The notes under the pieces are model-generated. The model did no database searches, was not told where the DNA came from, and worked only from the letters and a program-made list of their open reading frames with translations. Below, piece by piece: positions 1 to 8,309 of a stretch of 64,000 bases of DNA (position 1 is its first letter; each line of letters begins with the position of its first letter). A program made the position numbers and the translations under genes. Source of the DNA: Amycolatopsis alkalitolerans (GTDB taxonomy: Bacteria; Actinomycetota; Actinomycetes; Mycobacteriales; Pseudonocardiaceae); NCBI RefSeq assembly GCF_006152065.1, contig NZ_VDFW01000033.1, positions 1-64,000 of the forward strand, read 5' to 3'.

Positions 1-1
1 C

Positions 2-421
2 GCCAAATTCCACTTCTGGACCACGTTCATCGGCTTCCACACCACGTTCCTGGTGCAGCACTGGCTCGGCGCCGAAGGCATGCCCCGCCGCTACGCCGAC
101 TACCTGCCCACCGACGGGTTCACCACACTCAACACGATCTCCACCATCGGCGCCTACATCCTCGGCGCCTCCACGCTGCCGTTCATCTACAACATCTTCA
201 AGTCCTACCGCTACGGCGAAATCGTCACGGTGGACGACCCATGGGGCTACGGCAACTCGCTCGAATGGGCCACCACCTGCCCACCGCCGCGGCACAACTT
301 CACCGAACTGCCGAAGATCCGGTCCGAACGGCCCGCGTTCGAACTGCACTACCCGCAGATGATCCCGCGCCTGCGCGCCGAAGGCGAGATCACCTTCACC
401 GGGAAGCCCAAGGCCGGGTAG
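2..421 (+). CDS. ctaD: Cytochrome c oxidase subunit I, C-terminal part (5' truncated by window edge)
   Basis: Only the last 139 codons lie in the window; the frame is open from base 2 to the TAG at 419-421. The loop signature GMPRRYADY, which sits before the last helices of haem-copper oxidase subunit I, is present, followed by a hydrophobic helix and a charged cytoplasmic tail. The protein is the catalytic subunit of the aa3 oxidase and reduces oxygen at the haem a3-CuB centre in the membrane. The metal-binding helices are outside the window. The last 26 bases overlap the 3' end of the convergent ClC gene. Family assignment is firm. Confidence 0.93.
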   Translation, partial: AKFHFWTTFIGFHTTFLVQHWLGAEGMPRRYADYLPTDGFTTLNTISTIGAYILGASTLPFIYNIFKSYRYGEIVTVDDPWGYGNSLEWATTCPPPRHNFTELPKIRSERPAFELHYPQMIPRLRAEGEITFTGKPKAG

Positions 422-2426
422 CGCGATCGGCGTCCACATCGCCGGGCTCGTCCGGGATCGGGACGAGCACGCTGATCCGGTCCCCCGCGGCGAGGCGGTG
501 CGCCGGGTCGGCCTCGCTCAGCCGCCGGTCGTGCAGCACCGAGACCGGCAGGTACCGGTCCGGCCAGTCGAGTTCGCCGATCGTGCGGCCGACGGCGGCC
601 GAGTCCTCCGCGAGCGTGCGCTCGACGATGCGGTATCCGTCCAGTTCGGTGTTGAGATCGTGCTCGGCCTGCCCGGCGTTCGGATCGGCCCATTCGGCGG
701 CACGCTGACCGGCGCTGATCTTGGGTTCGGCGTCCGCCAGCTGGGTGGCGACCGCGCGCAGCACGTTCTGGTTGGTCAGCCAGCCCTGCACGCGCCTCGC
801 GTCGGTGTCGATGACCGGGAGCCCGTCGCGGCCGTAGCGCACCAGTTGCCGCAGCGCCTGGGCGAGGCTGTCGTTGCCGAACACCGCCTGCGGTTCGCGG
901 ACCCGGGTGACCGGCCCGAGCAGGCCCGTCCAGTCGTGGTGCCCGTTCGCCGCGGCGGGCTTGCCGTTCGAGACGATGTCCAGCGGTACGGCGAACCGGT
1001 GCATGGCGTCGGCCGCGGTGAGGTCCTCGAACGCGTGCGTCGGGGTGGCGCGCTCGATGTCGGTGCCACGGCGCAGCAGTTTGGTCGTGTAGATGGTGCC
1101 GTAGCTGATCGCTCTGGAGACCAGGGAGGCCACCGCGATACCGAGCATCACCGGCAGGGTGAGGGTGAAGTCGCCGGTCATCTCCACCACGCTGGCGAGC
1201 GAGGTGAGCGGGGCGCGGGCGGCGGAGGCGAACACCGCGCCCATGCCGACGATCGCGTACAGCGCGGGCTGCCCCGCGACCGGGCCGAACACGTGGTCGG
1301 AGATCACGCCGAAGGCCATACCGGAGGTGGCGCCGACGAACAGCGAGGGCGCGAACACGCCACCGGAGCCGCCGATGCCGATGGTCAGGCTGGTCGCGAT
1401 CATCTTGCCGGCGGCGAGCAGCACCAGGAACCACAGCCCGTAGTGGCCCGCGAAGGCCTGGTACATCACCGGGTAGCCGACCCCGTAGAGCTGGGGCACG
1501 GCGAGCAGCAGCAGGCCAAGCACGACCCCGCCCACGGCCGGCCGTGCCCATTCCGGACGTCCGCCCCACACCCGGTCGCACAGGTCCTCGATGGCGTACA
1601 GGACGTTCTTGAACAGGAGCCCGATCAGCGCGGCGAGCACCGCGAGCAGCGCGACCAGCAGGTAGTCGGCGATGTGGTGCAGTGCGATGTCGGCGGGCAA
1701 CTGGGTGAAGAAGGGCGCGGAGCCGAGGAAGACCCGGGCGATCACGTCGGCGAGCATCGAGGAGAGCATCACCGTGAAGATCGCCTCGACGGAGAACTCG
1801 CGCAGGATGAGCTCGACGCCGAAGAACACCCCGGTGATCGGGGCGTTGAAGGTCGCGGAGATCCCGCCGGCGGCACCGCAGGCGACCAGCACCCGCAGCC
1901 GGTTCTCCGGCATCCGCACCCACTGCCCGAGGCTCGAGGCCAGCGCCGAGCCGATCTGCACGATCGGCCCTTCCCGGCCGACCGAGCCGCCGACGCCGAT
2001 GCACAGCGCCGACGCGAGCGCCTTGACCACGCTGACCTGCGGGCGGATGCGGCCACCGTTCTCCGCGACCGCGATCATCACCTCCGGCACCCCGTGGCCG
2101 CGCGCCTCACGGGCGAACCGGTAGATCAACGGCCCGTACAGCAGCCCGCCGACCACGGGAATCAGCACGAAGAAGCCGATCCCCAGCCACGGCAGGTGCG
2201 CGCTGCCGACCCAGCCGTCCTGCCCGAACTCGTTGTGCCCGGTGGCCAGCCAGGTGAACCCGTAGATCAGGTACCGGAACCCGATCGCGCCGAACCCGGC
2301 GCCGACGCCGACCCCGATCGCGACGCAGAACATCCCGAACCGGCTCGCCCGCAACCAGCCGGCGAACCGGCCCGCCGCCATCGGCACTCGCCCCGGATCG
2401 GTCGCCGTTGCCTCCGGCTGCTCCAC
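396..2426 (-). CDS. ClC-family chloride channel/transporter with C-terminal regulatory region
   Basis: 676 residues. A membrane domain (about 30-450) carries the ClC motifs GHGVP (110-114), GREGP (150-154, with gating glutamate 152) and GSGGVFAP (about 355). The C-terminal third looks like a CBS-pair region followed by a TrkA-C/RCK_C-like segment. The family moves chloride as channel or Cl-/H+ exchanger. Two positions differ from the classic exchanger: the anion-coordinating serine of GSGIP is His, and the internal proton glutamate (second E of the EcClC IEEM motif) is Leu in GVEL. This hints at channel-like behaviour or altered anion choice, which is inference. The start is the first ATG after the operator-bearing spacer. 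The gene is monocistronic. Confidence 0.9.
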   Translation of the reverse strand: MEQPEATATDPGRVPMAAGRFAGWLRASRFGMFCVAIGVGVGAGFGAIGFRYLIYGFTWLATGHNEFGQDGWVGSAHLPWLGIGFFVLIPVVGGLLYGPLIYRFAREARGHGVPEVMIAVAENGGRIRPQVSVVKALASALCIGVGGSVGREGPIVQIGSALASSLGQWVRMPENRLRVLVACGAAGGISATFNAPITGVFFGVELILREFSVEAIFTVMLSSMLADVIARVFLGSAPFFTQLPADIALHHIADYLLVALLAVLAALIGLLFKNVLYAIEDLCDRVWGGRPEWARPAVGGVVLGLLLLAVPQLYGVGYPVMYQAFAGHYGLWFLVLLAAGKMIATSLTIGIGGSGGVFAPSLFVGATSGMAFGVISDHVFGPVAGQPALYAIVGMGAVFASAARAPLTSLASVVEMTGDFTLTLPVMLGIAVASLVSRAISYGTIYTTKLLRRGTDIERATPTHAFEDLTAADAMHRFAVPLDIVSNGKPAAANGHHDWTGLLGPVTRVREPQAVFGNDSLAQALRQLVRYGRDGLPVIDTDARRVQGWLTNQNVLRAVATQLADAEPKISAGQRAAEWADPNAGQAEHDLNTELDGYRIVERTLAEDSAAVGRTIGELDWPDRYLPVSVLHDRRLSEADPAHRLAAGDRISVLVPIPDEPGDVDADRATRPWASR

Positions 2427-2474
2427 GCCGCTTCACCCTTCTGCCGTCCTGCACCCAGCAACCATTGCATAGCA

Positions 2475-2499
2475 TAAAGTTTGCTTAGAGCAAGGTTTA
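2475..2499. promoter_or_regulatory. 25-bp near-palindrome upstream of the ClC gene (candidate operator)
   Basis: The arms TAAA/TTTA and TTGCT/AGCAA surround a three-base centre; 9 of 12 symmetric pairs match. It lies 49-73 bases upstream of the ClC start, in an AT-rich pocket of an otherwise very GC-rich region. The layout resembles operators of DtxR/MntR-type metal regulators, but the sequence does not match a consensus I can assert. It could instead serve a gene further away. Confidence 0.45.
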
Positions 2500-2563
2500 C
2501 CTGGTGTGACATTCGTCAGGGTGCGAGCAGGCCGCGGCTAGGCACGGCCGGGTAGCGCGCCGG

Positions 2564-3748
2564 TCAGAACTTCGGGAGCGCGTGGGCGGCGGAGAGCGCG
2601 CCAGGATCGCCGAAGGAGAATTCGGCTCCCCGGGTCCGGTACAGCTCGGCGTAGCTATCGACCTTATCGCGGTCGAGGGTGACGCCGAGGCCCGGCCCGG
2701 CCGGTACCGGCACGCAACCGTCTACGTAGGACTCGATACCGCCGCCGAAGCCGGCGGTGACGTCGTCCGCCAGCAGGGCGCCGTAGGCCTGGTTGGCGTA
2801 GCGGAAGTTCGGCGTCGCGGCGATGGCGTGCACGGCCGCCGCGAGTGCGACGCCGAGTTCGCCGAGGCTGTGCTTGACGACGGGCAGCCCGGCCGCCTCG
2901 CAGATGCCGGCTCCTCGTTTGAGGTTGAGCAGCCCGCCGTCCATCTGGTTGTCGACCGAGAGCACGTCCGCCGCACCGGCGCGGATGACGGCGAGCTGAT
3001 CGTGCCGGGTCCAGCTCGCCTCGTTGGCCAGCAGCGGCACGTCGATCCGGTTGCGCACGTAGGCCATTTCGGCGAGGTTGCGCCCGGACACCGGCTGCTC
3101 GACGAGTTCGAGGTCGTAGCGTTGCAGCTCGCGCACCATCCGCACCGCGGCCCCGGGCGACCACGCCTCGTTGGCGTCGACCCGCAACCGGGCGCCCGGC
3201 CCGGCGCCGTCGCGCAACGCGGCGACTCGCTCGATGTCGGTTCGCGGATCGTCGGACCCGACCTTGAGATAGCAGGTGCCGAACCCGGCTTCGGTGGCGC
3301 GCTTGGCTTCCTCCGCGATCTCCCCGGGAGAACTGCGCGCCACGTAGTAGAAGCATTCGACCCGGTCGCGGAACCTGCCGCCGAGCAGGTTCACCAGCGG
3401 CTGCCCGCAGACCTTGCCGGCGATGTCCCAGCACGCCATCTCGACCGCGGCGATGGCCGGGCTGGTCGCCTTGACGTGATGCCAGGTGCCGACCAGGTCG
3501 ATGCGCCGCACCAGGCGCTCGACGGCGAACGGGTCCTCCCCCAGCACCAGCGGCTCGAGACCGCGAAGTACGGCGAGGACGATCTCCGCGGACGGGTATG
3601 CGGCGGCTTCGCCGAGGCCGGTGACGCCCTCGTCCGTCGTGACCTCGATCAGCACGCTGATCTGGCCGTGGCGGCGGCCGAAGGCCCAGATCTCGTCCGC
3701 ACGGTAGGGAACCGCGACCGGTGTCGCCCGGATGCCGGTGATGCGCAT
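2564..3748 (-). CDS. Enolase-superfamily enzyme (mandelate racemase/muconate lactonizing type)
   Basis: 394 residues, the usual family length. The N-terminal capping domain spans about 1-125 and the barrel about 140-370. Barrel motifs are YLKVG (160-164, catalytic lysine side), VDANEAW with metal ligand Asp191, VEQP with Glu217, and ANEA (241-244) where the third ligand is expected. Lys292 in VKHS is a possible second base, as in MLE/dipeptide epimerases. Such enzymes abstract a proton alpha to a carboxylate with Mg2+. The ATG directly follows the stop of the M24 gene, so the two are one transcription unit. The substrate is unknown; a racemase, epimerase or sugar-acid dehydratase role is possible. 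Confidence 0.85.
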   Translation of the reverse strand: MRITGIRATPVAVPYRADEIWAFGRRHGQISVLIEVTTDEGVTGLGEAAAYPSAEIVLAVLRGLEPLVLGEDPFAVERLVRRIDLVGTWHHVKATSPAIAAVEMACWDIAGKVCGQPLVNLLGGRFRDRVECFYYVARSSPGEIAEEAKRATEAGFGTCYLKVGSDDPRTDIERVAALRDGAGPGARLRVDANEAWSPGAAVRMVRELQRYDLELVEQPVSGRNLAEMAYVRNRIDVPLLANEASWTRHDQLAVIRAGAADVLSVDNQMDGGLLNLKRGAGICEAAGLPVVKHSLGELGVALAAAVHAIAATPNFRYANQAYGALLADDVTAGFGGGIESYVDGCVPVPAGPGLGVTLDRDKVDSYAELYRTRGAEFSFGDPGALSAAHALPKF

Positions 3749-4903
3749 TCAGCCCACCACCGTCAGCTCGCGGGAGGTCGTGGTGAGCAGCCGCGCGCCG
3801 GTCGGGGTGACGAGCGCGGTGTCGGAGACGACGTGCCCGGTCACCCAGGACATGAGGTGGAAGGTCATCCCCGCTTCGATCAGCACGTCGCCGCCGGCAC
3901 GGATACCGAGCACCTCCCCGCCGCCGACCCAGCTCGGCGGGAACCCGATACCGACCAGGTAGCCGCAGTGGTGCCGGGACGGCCACACCCCGGCCGTGGT
4001 GGCGGTGACCGCATGCTGCCACGCCGCGTAGACCTGGCCGGTCCGGGCACGGGGGCGCAACGCCTGCCGCGCGGCCTCCAGCCCGGCCAGCGCCGCCTGA
4101 TGGGCCTCTTCGGCACCCGCCGGGGCGTGTCCGATGTAGACGGTGCGGGACAGTGGGGCGTGATACCGCCGGACGCAGCCGGACAGCTCGACGAATATCC
4201 CGGTGCCCGCTTCCAGCACCCGGTCGCCCCACGTCACGTGCTCCTGATCGAGCATCGACAGCGGCCGGATCAGGGGCGCGAACCCGGGCTGGTGCCCGCC
4301 CGCGCGGTACATCGTGTAGTGGATCGTCGCGGCGAGTTCGGCTTCGGAGACACCGTGGCCCGCGGTCGAAATCGCCACGCTCATCGCCGCGTCGGACACC
4401 GCCGCCGCCCGCTTGACAAGGTCGATCTCGGCGGTGGACTTCACGGCGCGCGCCGAGGACAGCAAGGTCGTGCCGTCGCGCCAGATCCGGTTCGGCAGCC
4501 GCACGCGCACGCGTTTGCTGATCGACGGCGGGAAGAACATCGCCGCGTCCTCGATCGCGATCGACCGCCCGGGCGGCACCTCCTCGGCGAGGACGGCGGC
4601 GACGGCGTCGGCGGGGTCGCTGCCGTCGGCGAAGGTCCGGTGGCGGCAGCCGGGGATCTGCGCACGGACGGTGGGGCGCTCCATCTCGCGCGTGACCACG
4701 ATCGGCGCGCCCTCGGCCGGCACGAGCAGCAGGGTGAACGCGAAGTAGCCCAGGTGATCGAGCCCGGTCAGGTAGTAGACGTTTTCGGGACTGGCCAGCG
4801 CCACGGCGGTCAGGTCTTGCTCGGCCATCCGCGCGCGGAGCGCGGCGAGCCGGACCTCGTACTCGGTGCGGGAGCGCGGGGTGGTCAGCGGTTCGGCGGT
4901 CAT
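3749..4903 (-). CDS. M24-family hydrolase (prolidase/creatinase fold), metal site apparently lost
   Basis: 384 residues from the ATG at 4903; an in-frame GTG at 4936 would add 11. A creatinase N-terminal domain (about 10-135) precedes the pita-bread M24 domain. At the expected metal positions the protein has ELSG instead of D-x-G, HAPLSRT instead of H-x-D-x-TRT, and AGMTFHLM and SDTALV where glutamates are usual. Most of the five metal ligands are therefore replaced. The histidine-rich RHHCGYLVGIG segment is kept. Metal-free M24 enzymes exist, for example creatinase and the ectoine hydrolases EutD/DoeA. The gene is co-transcribed with the enolase-superfamily gene and divergent from a LysR gene, so it is probably catabolic. 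Substrate unknown. Confidence 0.82.
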   Translation of the reverse strand: MTAEPLTTPRSRTEYEVRLAALRARMAEQDLTAVALASPENVYYLTGLDHLGYFAFTLLLVPAEGAPIVVTREMERPTVRAQIPGCRHRTFADGSDPADAVAAVLAEEVPPGRSIAIEDAAMFFPPSISKRVRVRLPNRIWRDGTTLLSSARAVKSTAEIDLVKRAAAVSDAAMSVAISTAGHGVSEAELAATIHYTMYRAGGHQPGFAPLIRPLSMLDQEHVTWGDRVLEAGTGIFVELSGCVRRYHAPLSRTVYIGHAPAGAEEAHQAALAGLEAARQALRPRARTGQVYAAWQHAVTATTAGVWPSRHHCGYLVGIGFPPSWVGGGEVLGIRAGGDVLIEAGMTFHLMSWVTGHVVSDTALVTPTGARLLTTTSRELTVVG

Positions 4904-4962
4904 GGCACCACGATGAGGCCGCGGTTTCGTTAGCACCAGCGACGATTTCTGACGATGACCAT

Positions 4963-4968
4963 TAGTCT
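4963..4968 (+). promoter_or_regulatory. Possible -10 element of a leaderless lysR promoter
   Basis: TAGTCT fits the TANNNT form and ends seven bases before the ATG at 4975, the spacing expected for a leaderless transcript. No convincing -35 is visible, as is common for weakly expressed, autoregulated LysR genes. Confidence 0.3.
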
Positions 4969-4974
4969 GGCTAC

Positions 4975-5877
4975 ATGTTGGACGTGCACCGGCTCCGCCT
5001 GCTCCGTGAGCTGTCCCGGCACGGCACGATCGCTGCCACCGCCCGTGTCTGCTCGCTGACCCCGTCCGCGGTCTCGCAGCAGCTTTCGTTGCTGGAGAAG
5101 GATGTTCGCACGCCCCTGTTCATCCGGGACGGTCGCCGGCTGATCCTCACGCAGGCCGCCGAGGTGCTCGTCGAGCACGCCGAGGAGGTGCTCGCGGCAC
5201 TCGAACGCGCGAGCGCCGGGGTCGCCGCGCTGACCGCGACCGTGCGCGGCGTGCTGCGGATCGCGGCGTTCCCCACCGCCGCCCGCGCGCTCGTCCCCGG
5301 CGCGATCGCGCGCTGCCGGGCCGAGCATCCGGATCTGCGCGTCCAGCTGACCGAGCGATCGGTCACCGAGGCGATCACCGACCTCAAGGCCGGGCACGTC
5401 GACCTCGCGCTGATCTACGAATACAACCTGCTGCCCGCGGTGCGCGACCCGGGTGTCGAATCGGATCTGCTGGTACGCGAACCGCTGCTCGCGGCGCTGC
5501 CCGCGACGCTGCCGGTTCCCGGCGGGCCGCTGCGGCTGGACGTGCTCGCGGGGCAGCCCTGGATCGCCGCCGCGAGCGACGACGAACTCCGGAAGATGCT
5601 CGAACGTGCCTGCGGCCTCGCGGGTTTCGCGCCACGGCTGGACTTCACCAGCTCCGACTACACGGTCATCTTCGCGCTCGTGGAGGCCGGGCTCGGTGTC
5701 TCGCTCGTGCCCCGGCTCGCGCTGGAATCGATGTCCACCGACATCCAGCTCCGCCCCGTCGCCGAACCGGACCTGGACCGCACCGTCTCCGTCGCCGTCC
5801 GCGCCGGAAGCCGCCGCCACCCGCCGATCGCCGCGTTCCTCTCCGCGCTCCACGACGTCGCCGAAGGGATCCAGTGA
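4975..5877 (+). CDS. LysR-family transcriptional regulator
   Basis: 300 residues, normal for the family. The N-terminal winged helix-turn-helix includes TIAATARVCSLTPSAVSQQL (about 19-38), followed by the linker helix and a periplasmic-binding-protein-like effector domain (about 90-295). LysR proteins usually regulate the divergent neighbour and respond to its substrate or product, here the M24/enolase-superfamily pair starting at 4903. The intergenic space is only about 70 bases, enough for one shared operator. No clear T-N11-A site could be singled out by eye. Confidence 0.9.
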   Translation: MLDVHRLRLLRELSRHGTIAATARVCSLTPSAVSQQLSLLEKDVRTPLFIRDGRRLILTQAAEVLVEHAEEVLAALERASAGVAALTATVRGVLRIAAFPTAARALVPGAIARCRAEHPDLRVQLTERSVTEAITDLKAGHVDLALIYEYNLLPAVRDPGVESDLLVREPLLAALPATLPVPGGPLRLDVLAGQPWIAAASDDELRKMLERACGLAGFAPRLDFTSSDYTVIFALVEAGLGVSLVPRLALESMSTDIQLRPVAEPDLDRTVSVAVRAGSRRHPPIAAFLSALHDVAEGIQ

Positions 5878-5925
5878 TCCATCGCCCACCGGGGCCGATC
5901 GGACCGGTGTGCCAGAATCGGTTCC

Positions 5926-6234
5926 ATGTCCACGACTTTCGCCGTCATCTACACCTACACCGATGACACGGCGCTCCGGGAAGCCACCCGCCCCGCCCAC
6001 CGCGAGTACCTGCGCGGGCTCGCCGAAGAGGGCTCGATGCTGATCGCGGGCGCGTGGGCACCCGGCGAAGCGCCCGGCGGTCTGCTGATCCTCCGCACCG
6101 AGGACAAAGCGGGCGCACAGGCCATCGTGGACAAAGACCCGTACACCTCGCAGGGCGTGGTCGCCAACGCCGAGATCCGCGAATGGGTGCCGCCGCTCGG
6201 GCCGGTGGCACCGGCGATCAGCGGTCAGGCGTAG
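5926..6234 (+). CDS. YciI-like small protein
   Basis: 102 residues of the dimeric alpha/beta-barrel YciI family. It keeps the conserved His-Arg helix (RPAHREYLRGLAEEG) and the DP loop near KDPYTSQGVV. Some relatives dehalogenate or cyclise small substrates, but most have no assigned function. It lies 49 bases downstream of the LysR gene and 18 upstream of the next gene, so it may be read with the following small genes. Start ATG at 5926. Confidence 0.8.
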   Translation: MSTTFAVIYTYTDDTALREATRPAHREYLRGLAEEGSMLIAGAWAPGEAPGGLLILRTEDKAGAQAIVDKDPYTSQGVVANAEIREWVPPLGPVAPAISGQA

Positions 6235-6251
6235 CCCGGCGGTCAACGGTC

Positions 6252-6653
6252 ATGCTCGGGGTGTCGTGGGACACGATCCGGCTGTTCCTGCACATACTGG
6301 CGGCCACGGTCTGGGTGGGCGGGCAGCTCACCCTGGCCGCGCTGGTGCCCGCGCTGCGCGGGCTCGGCGGCCAGGTCACGACCGCGGCGGCGCGGCGGTT
6401 CAACCAGGTCGCCTGGCCGGCGTTCGCGGTCCTGGTCGCGACCGGGGTGTGGAACATGCTGGCCATGACAGGTTCGGACAGCGGCCACTACCGGACCACG
6501 CTGATGGTCAAGCTCGCGGTGGTCGCCGTCTCCGGGATCACCGCGTTCCTGCACGCCCGCGCCCGCAGCACGGCCGGGCTCGCGGTGTTCGGCGCGCTCA
6601 CCGGCGTCAGCGCGCTGGCCGCGCTGTTCCTCGGTGTGCTGCTGGCCGGCTGA
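6252..6653 (+). CDS. Four-helix integral membrane protein (CopD-like)
   Basis: 133 residues from the ATG at 6252; longer in-frame extensions upstream only read through yciI in another frame. Four hydrophobic stretches are visible (about 8-30, 45-65, 75-95, 105-130). The opening WDTIRLFLHILAATVWVGGQ has the helix-embedded His and Trp typical of CopD/DUF2269-type proteins. Such domains occur in copper-uptake and haem-handling proteins, but here no partner gene supports that role. Function unassigned. Confidence 0.72.
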   Translation: MLGVSWDTIRLFLHILAATVWVGGQLTLAALVPALRGLGGQVTTAAARRFNQVAWPAFAVLVATGVWNMLAMTGSDSGHYRTTLMVKLAVVAVSGITAFLHARARSTAGLAVFGALTGVSALAALFLGVLLAG

Positions 6654-6673
6654 ACCCCGGGAAGGAGCACATC

Positions 6674-7039
6674 GTGGCCACGCAAGTCACCTACCGCAGG
6701 ATTCGGGACGAGCCCGCGCCCTCGGACGGCGTGCGGGTGCTCGTGGACCGGATCTGGCCGCGCGGGGTCCGCAAGGACGACGCCCACCTGGACGAGTGGC
6801 TACGCGAGATCGCGCCGTCCACCGAACTGCGCCGCTGGTACGGGCACGACCCCGCGCGGTTCACCGAGTTCCGCCGCCGCTATCTGGCGGAACTGCGGGA
6901 ACCGGAGCGGCGCGAACCGGTCCGCCACCTGCGCGCCCTCGCCCGCGACCGGAACGTCACCTTGCTGACCGCGACGCGCGACGTCGAGCACAGCCAGGCC
7001 GCCGTACTCGCCGAGTGGCTGAGCGGCAAGCGGAGCTGA
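6674..7039 (+). CDS. DUF488-family protein
   Basis: 121 residues. The start is a GTG preceded by an AAGGAG ribosome site at 6662-6667 with six-base spacing, which decides against longer upstream frames. Family motifs are RVLVDRIWPRGV near the N-terminus and LLTATRD near the C-terminus. Structures in this family suggest a nucleotide- or phosphate-binding fold; no activity is established. It ends 19 bases before the convergent binding-protein gene. Confidence 0.85.
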   Translation: MATQVTYRRIRDEPAPSDGVRVLVDRIWPRGVRKDDAHLDEWLREIAPSTELRRWYGHDPARFTEFRRRYLAELREPERREPVRHLRALARDRNVTLLTATRDVEHSQAAVLAEWLSGKRS

Positions 7040-7058
7040 CGCCGCGCGCGGTTGGCCG

Positions 7059-8309
7059 TCAGCCGAACTTCTGCGCCGTGGCATAGCCCTTTCCGTTGTA
7101 CTTCTGCACGATGACCGTCGACACGGCCGGCTGGCCGTCCTTCGTCGTGTCGACGGCGGTGCCCTGCAGCATGAGCGGCGCGCGGAAGCCCGAGATGCCC
7201 CGCAGCGCGGTCATGAAACTGTCGCGCGTCGGCTCGGTCATCTTCTGGAACGCCTGCTCGAGCGTGGCACCCACGATGTAGCTCCACGCGCAGTGCGGGA
7301 ACGCGGGCAGGCTCGGGTAGTTCGCGTACGTCTTCAGGTCCGACAGGAACTTCACGACGTCGGGGTCCGAGGCGAACTCCGGGCTCTGCGGGGTCTTCGA
7401 GAACGCCACCGAGTAGATCCCCGGGTACGCCGACGCGCCGCCGGGCGTGAGGATCGCGCTCGGGCTCGAGGTGTTCGACGGGAGGAACCAGCTGGGACGC
7501 CAGCCGATCTGCTGCGCCTTCTGCAGGGACGCGATCGTCAGCGGAGTGATCGACATGGCGTTGAAGAAGACGTCCGCCCCGGTGCCCGCGAGTTCCGTGA
7601 GCTGCGCGTCGACCGACGTGTCGGTGGCCTCGTAGCTGAGTTCACGGACGATCTGGATGTTCGGGGCACCGGCGACGGCCTGCTTGAAGCCGTCGACGTA
7701 ACCCTTTCCGTAGTCGTCGTTCTGCGCCAGGATCGCCACCTTGTGCTGGCTGCCCGACGCGGCGAGCAGCTGCCCGAACGCGGCGCCCTCGTTCTGGTAG
7801 ATCGGCACGAACCCGAGCTGCCACGGGCTGTCCTTGCGCGTGCTGAACAGCGGGTCGCCCGTCATGACGAGCACCTGCGGGAACTTCTCGTCGATGGCCG
7901 CCTCGCGGAAGGCGCGGTTGGTCGGCGTGCCGAGCCCGGCCGTCGCGGCGAACACGCCGTCGGAGACCATCTGCTGGAAGTTCGCCAGTGCCTTCTGCGG
8001 ATCGTAGGTGTCGTCGTAGGTCTTGATCTCGACCTTGCGGGTCTTGCCGTCGCCGAACTTCACGCCGCCCGCCGCGTTCGCCGCGCCGAAGTAGGCCTTG
8101 ACGCCCGCGACGGTGCACGTGCCGGGACCGGCCGTCGGACCGGACAGCGGGGTCGTGACCCCGAGCGTGACCGTCGTGTCGGTGATGCCGGGGCTCGCGG
8201 ACCCGCTGCTTCCCTTGGGCGCGCGGGAACAGCTCGACGCCGCGAGAGCGACGATCGCCACCACCGCGACGACGCCGAAGAACCCTCTTGCGCTCCTTCG
8301 GATTTTCAT
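7059..8309 (-). CDS. ABC transporter substrate-binding lipoprotein (branched-chain amino acid/urea type)
   Basis: 416 residues from the ATG at 8309. The signal peptide has RRSARGFF, a hydrophobic core and a lipobox-like ASSC; cysteine 27 would be lipidated, anchoring the protein outside the membrane. The mature part matches type-I periplasmic binding proteins of the LivJ/urea class (TVTLGVTTPLSGPTA; NDDYGKGYVDGF). It is the last gene of the liv operon and its ATG overlaps the livM stop by four bases (ATGA). The ligand cannot be read from the sequence: amino acids, amides, urea and aromatic acids all occur in this class. Confidence 0.9.
   Translation of the reverse strand: MKIRRSARGFFGVVAVVAIVALAASSCSRAPKGSSGSASPGITDTTVTLGVTTPLSGPTAGPGTCTVAGVKAYFGAANAAGGVKFGDGKTRKVEIKTYDDTYDPQKALANFQQMVSDGVFAATAGLGTPTNRAFREAAIDEKFPQVLVMTGDPLFSTRKDSPWQLGFVPIYQNEGAAFGQLLAASGSQHKVAILAQNDDYGKGYVDGFKQAVAGAPNIQIVRELSYEATDTSVDAQLTELAGTGADVFFNAMSITPLTIASLQKAQQIGWRPSWFLPSNTSSPSAILTPGGASAYPGIYSVAFSKTPQSPEFASDPDVVKFLSDLKTYANYPSLPAFPHCAWSYIVGATLEQAFQKMTEPTRDSFMTALRGISGFRAPLMLQGTAVDTTKDGQPAVSTVIVQKYNGKGYATAQKFG

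Noticed and set aside
498..2477. Long open frame of 659 codons on the plus strand
   Set aside because: It is antisense to the ClC gene, its product is dominated by Arg, Gly, Asp and Pro, and it shows no domains; high GC removes stop codons.
2582..4933. Open frame of 783 codons on the plus strand
   Set aside because: It spans the two intact minus-strand genes with motifs (enolase superfamily and M24); shadow frame.
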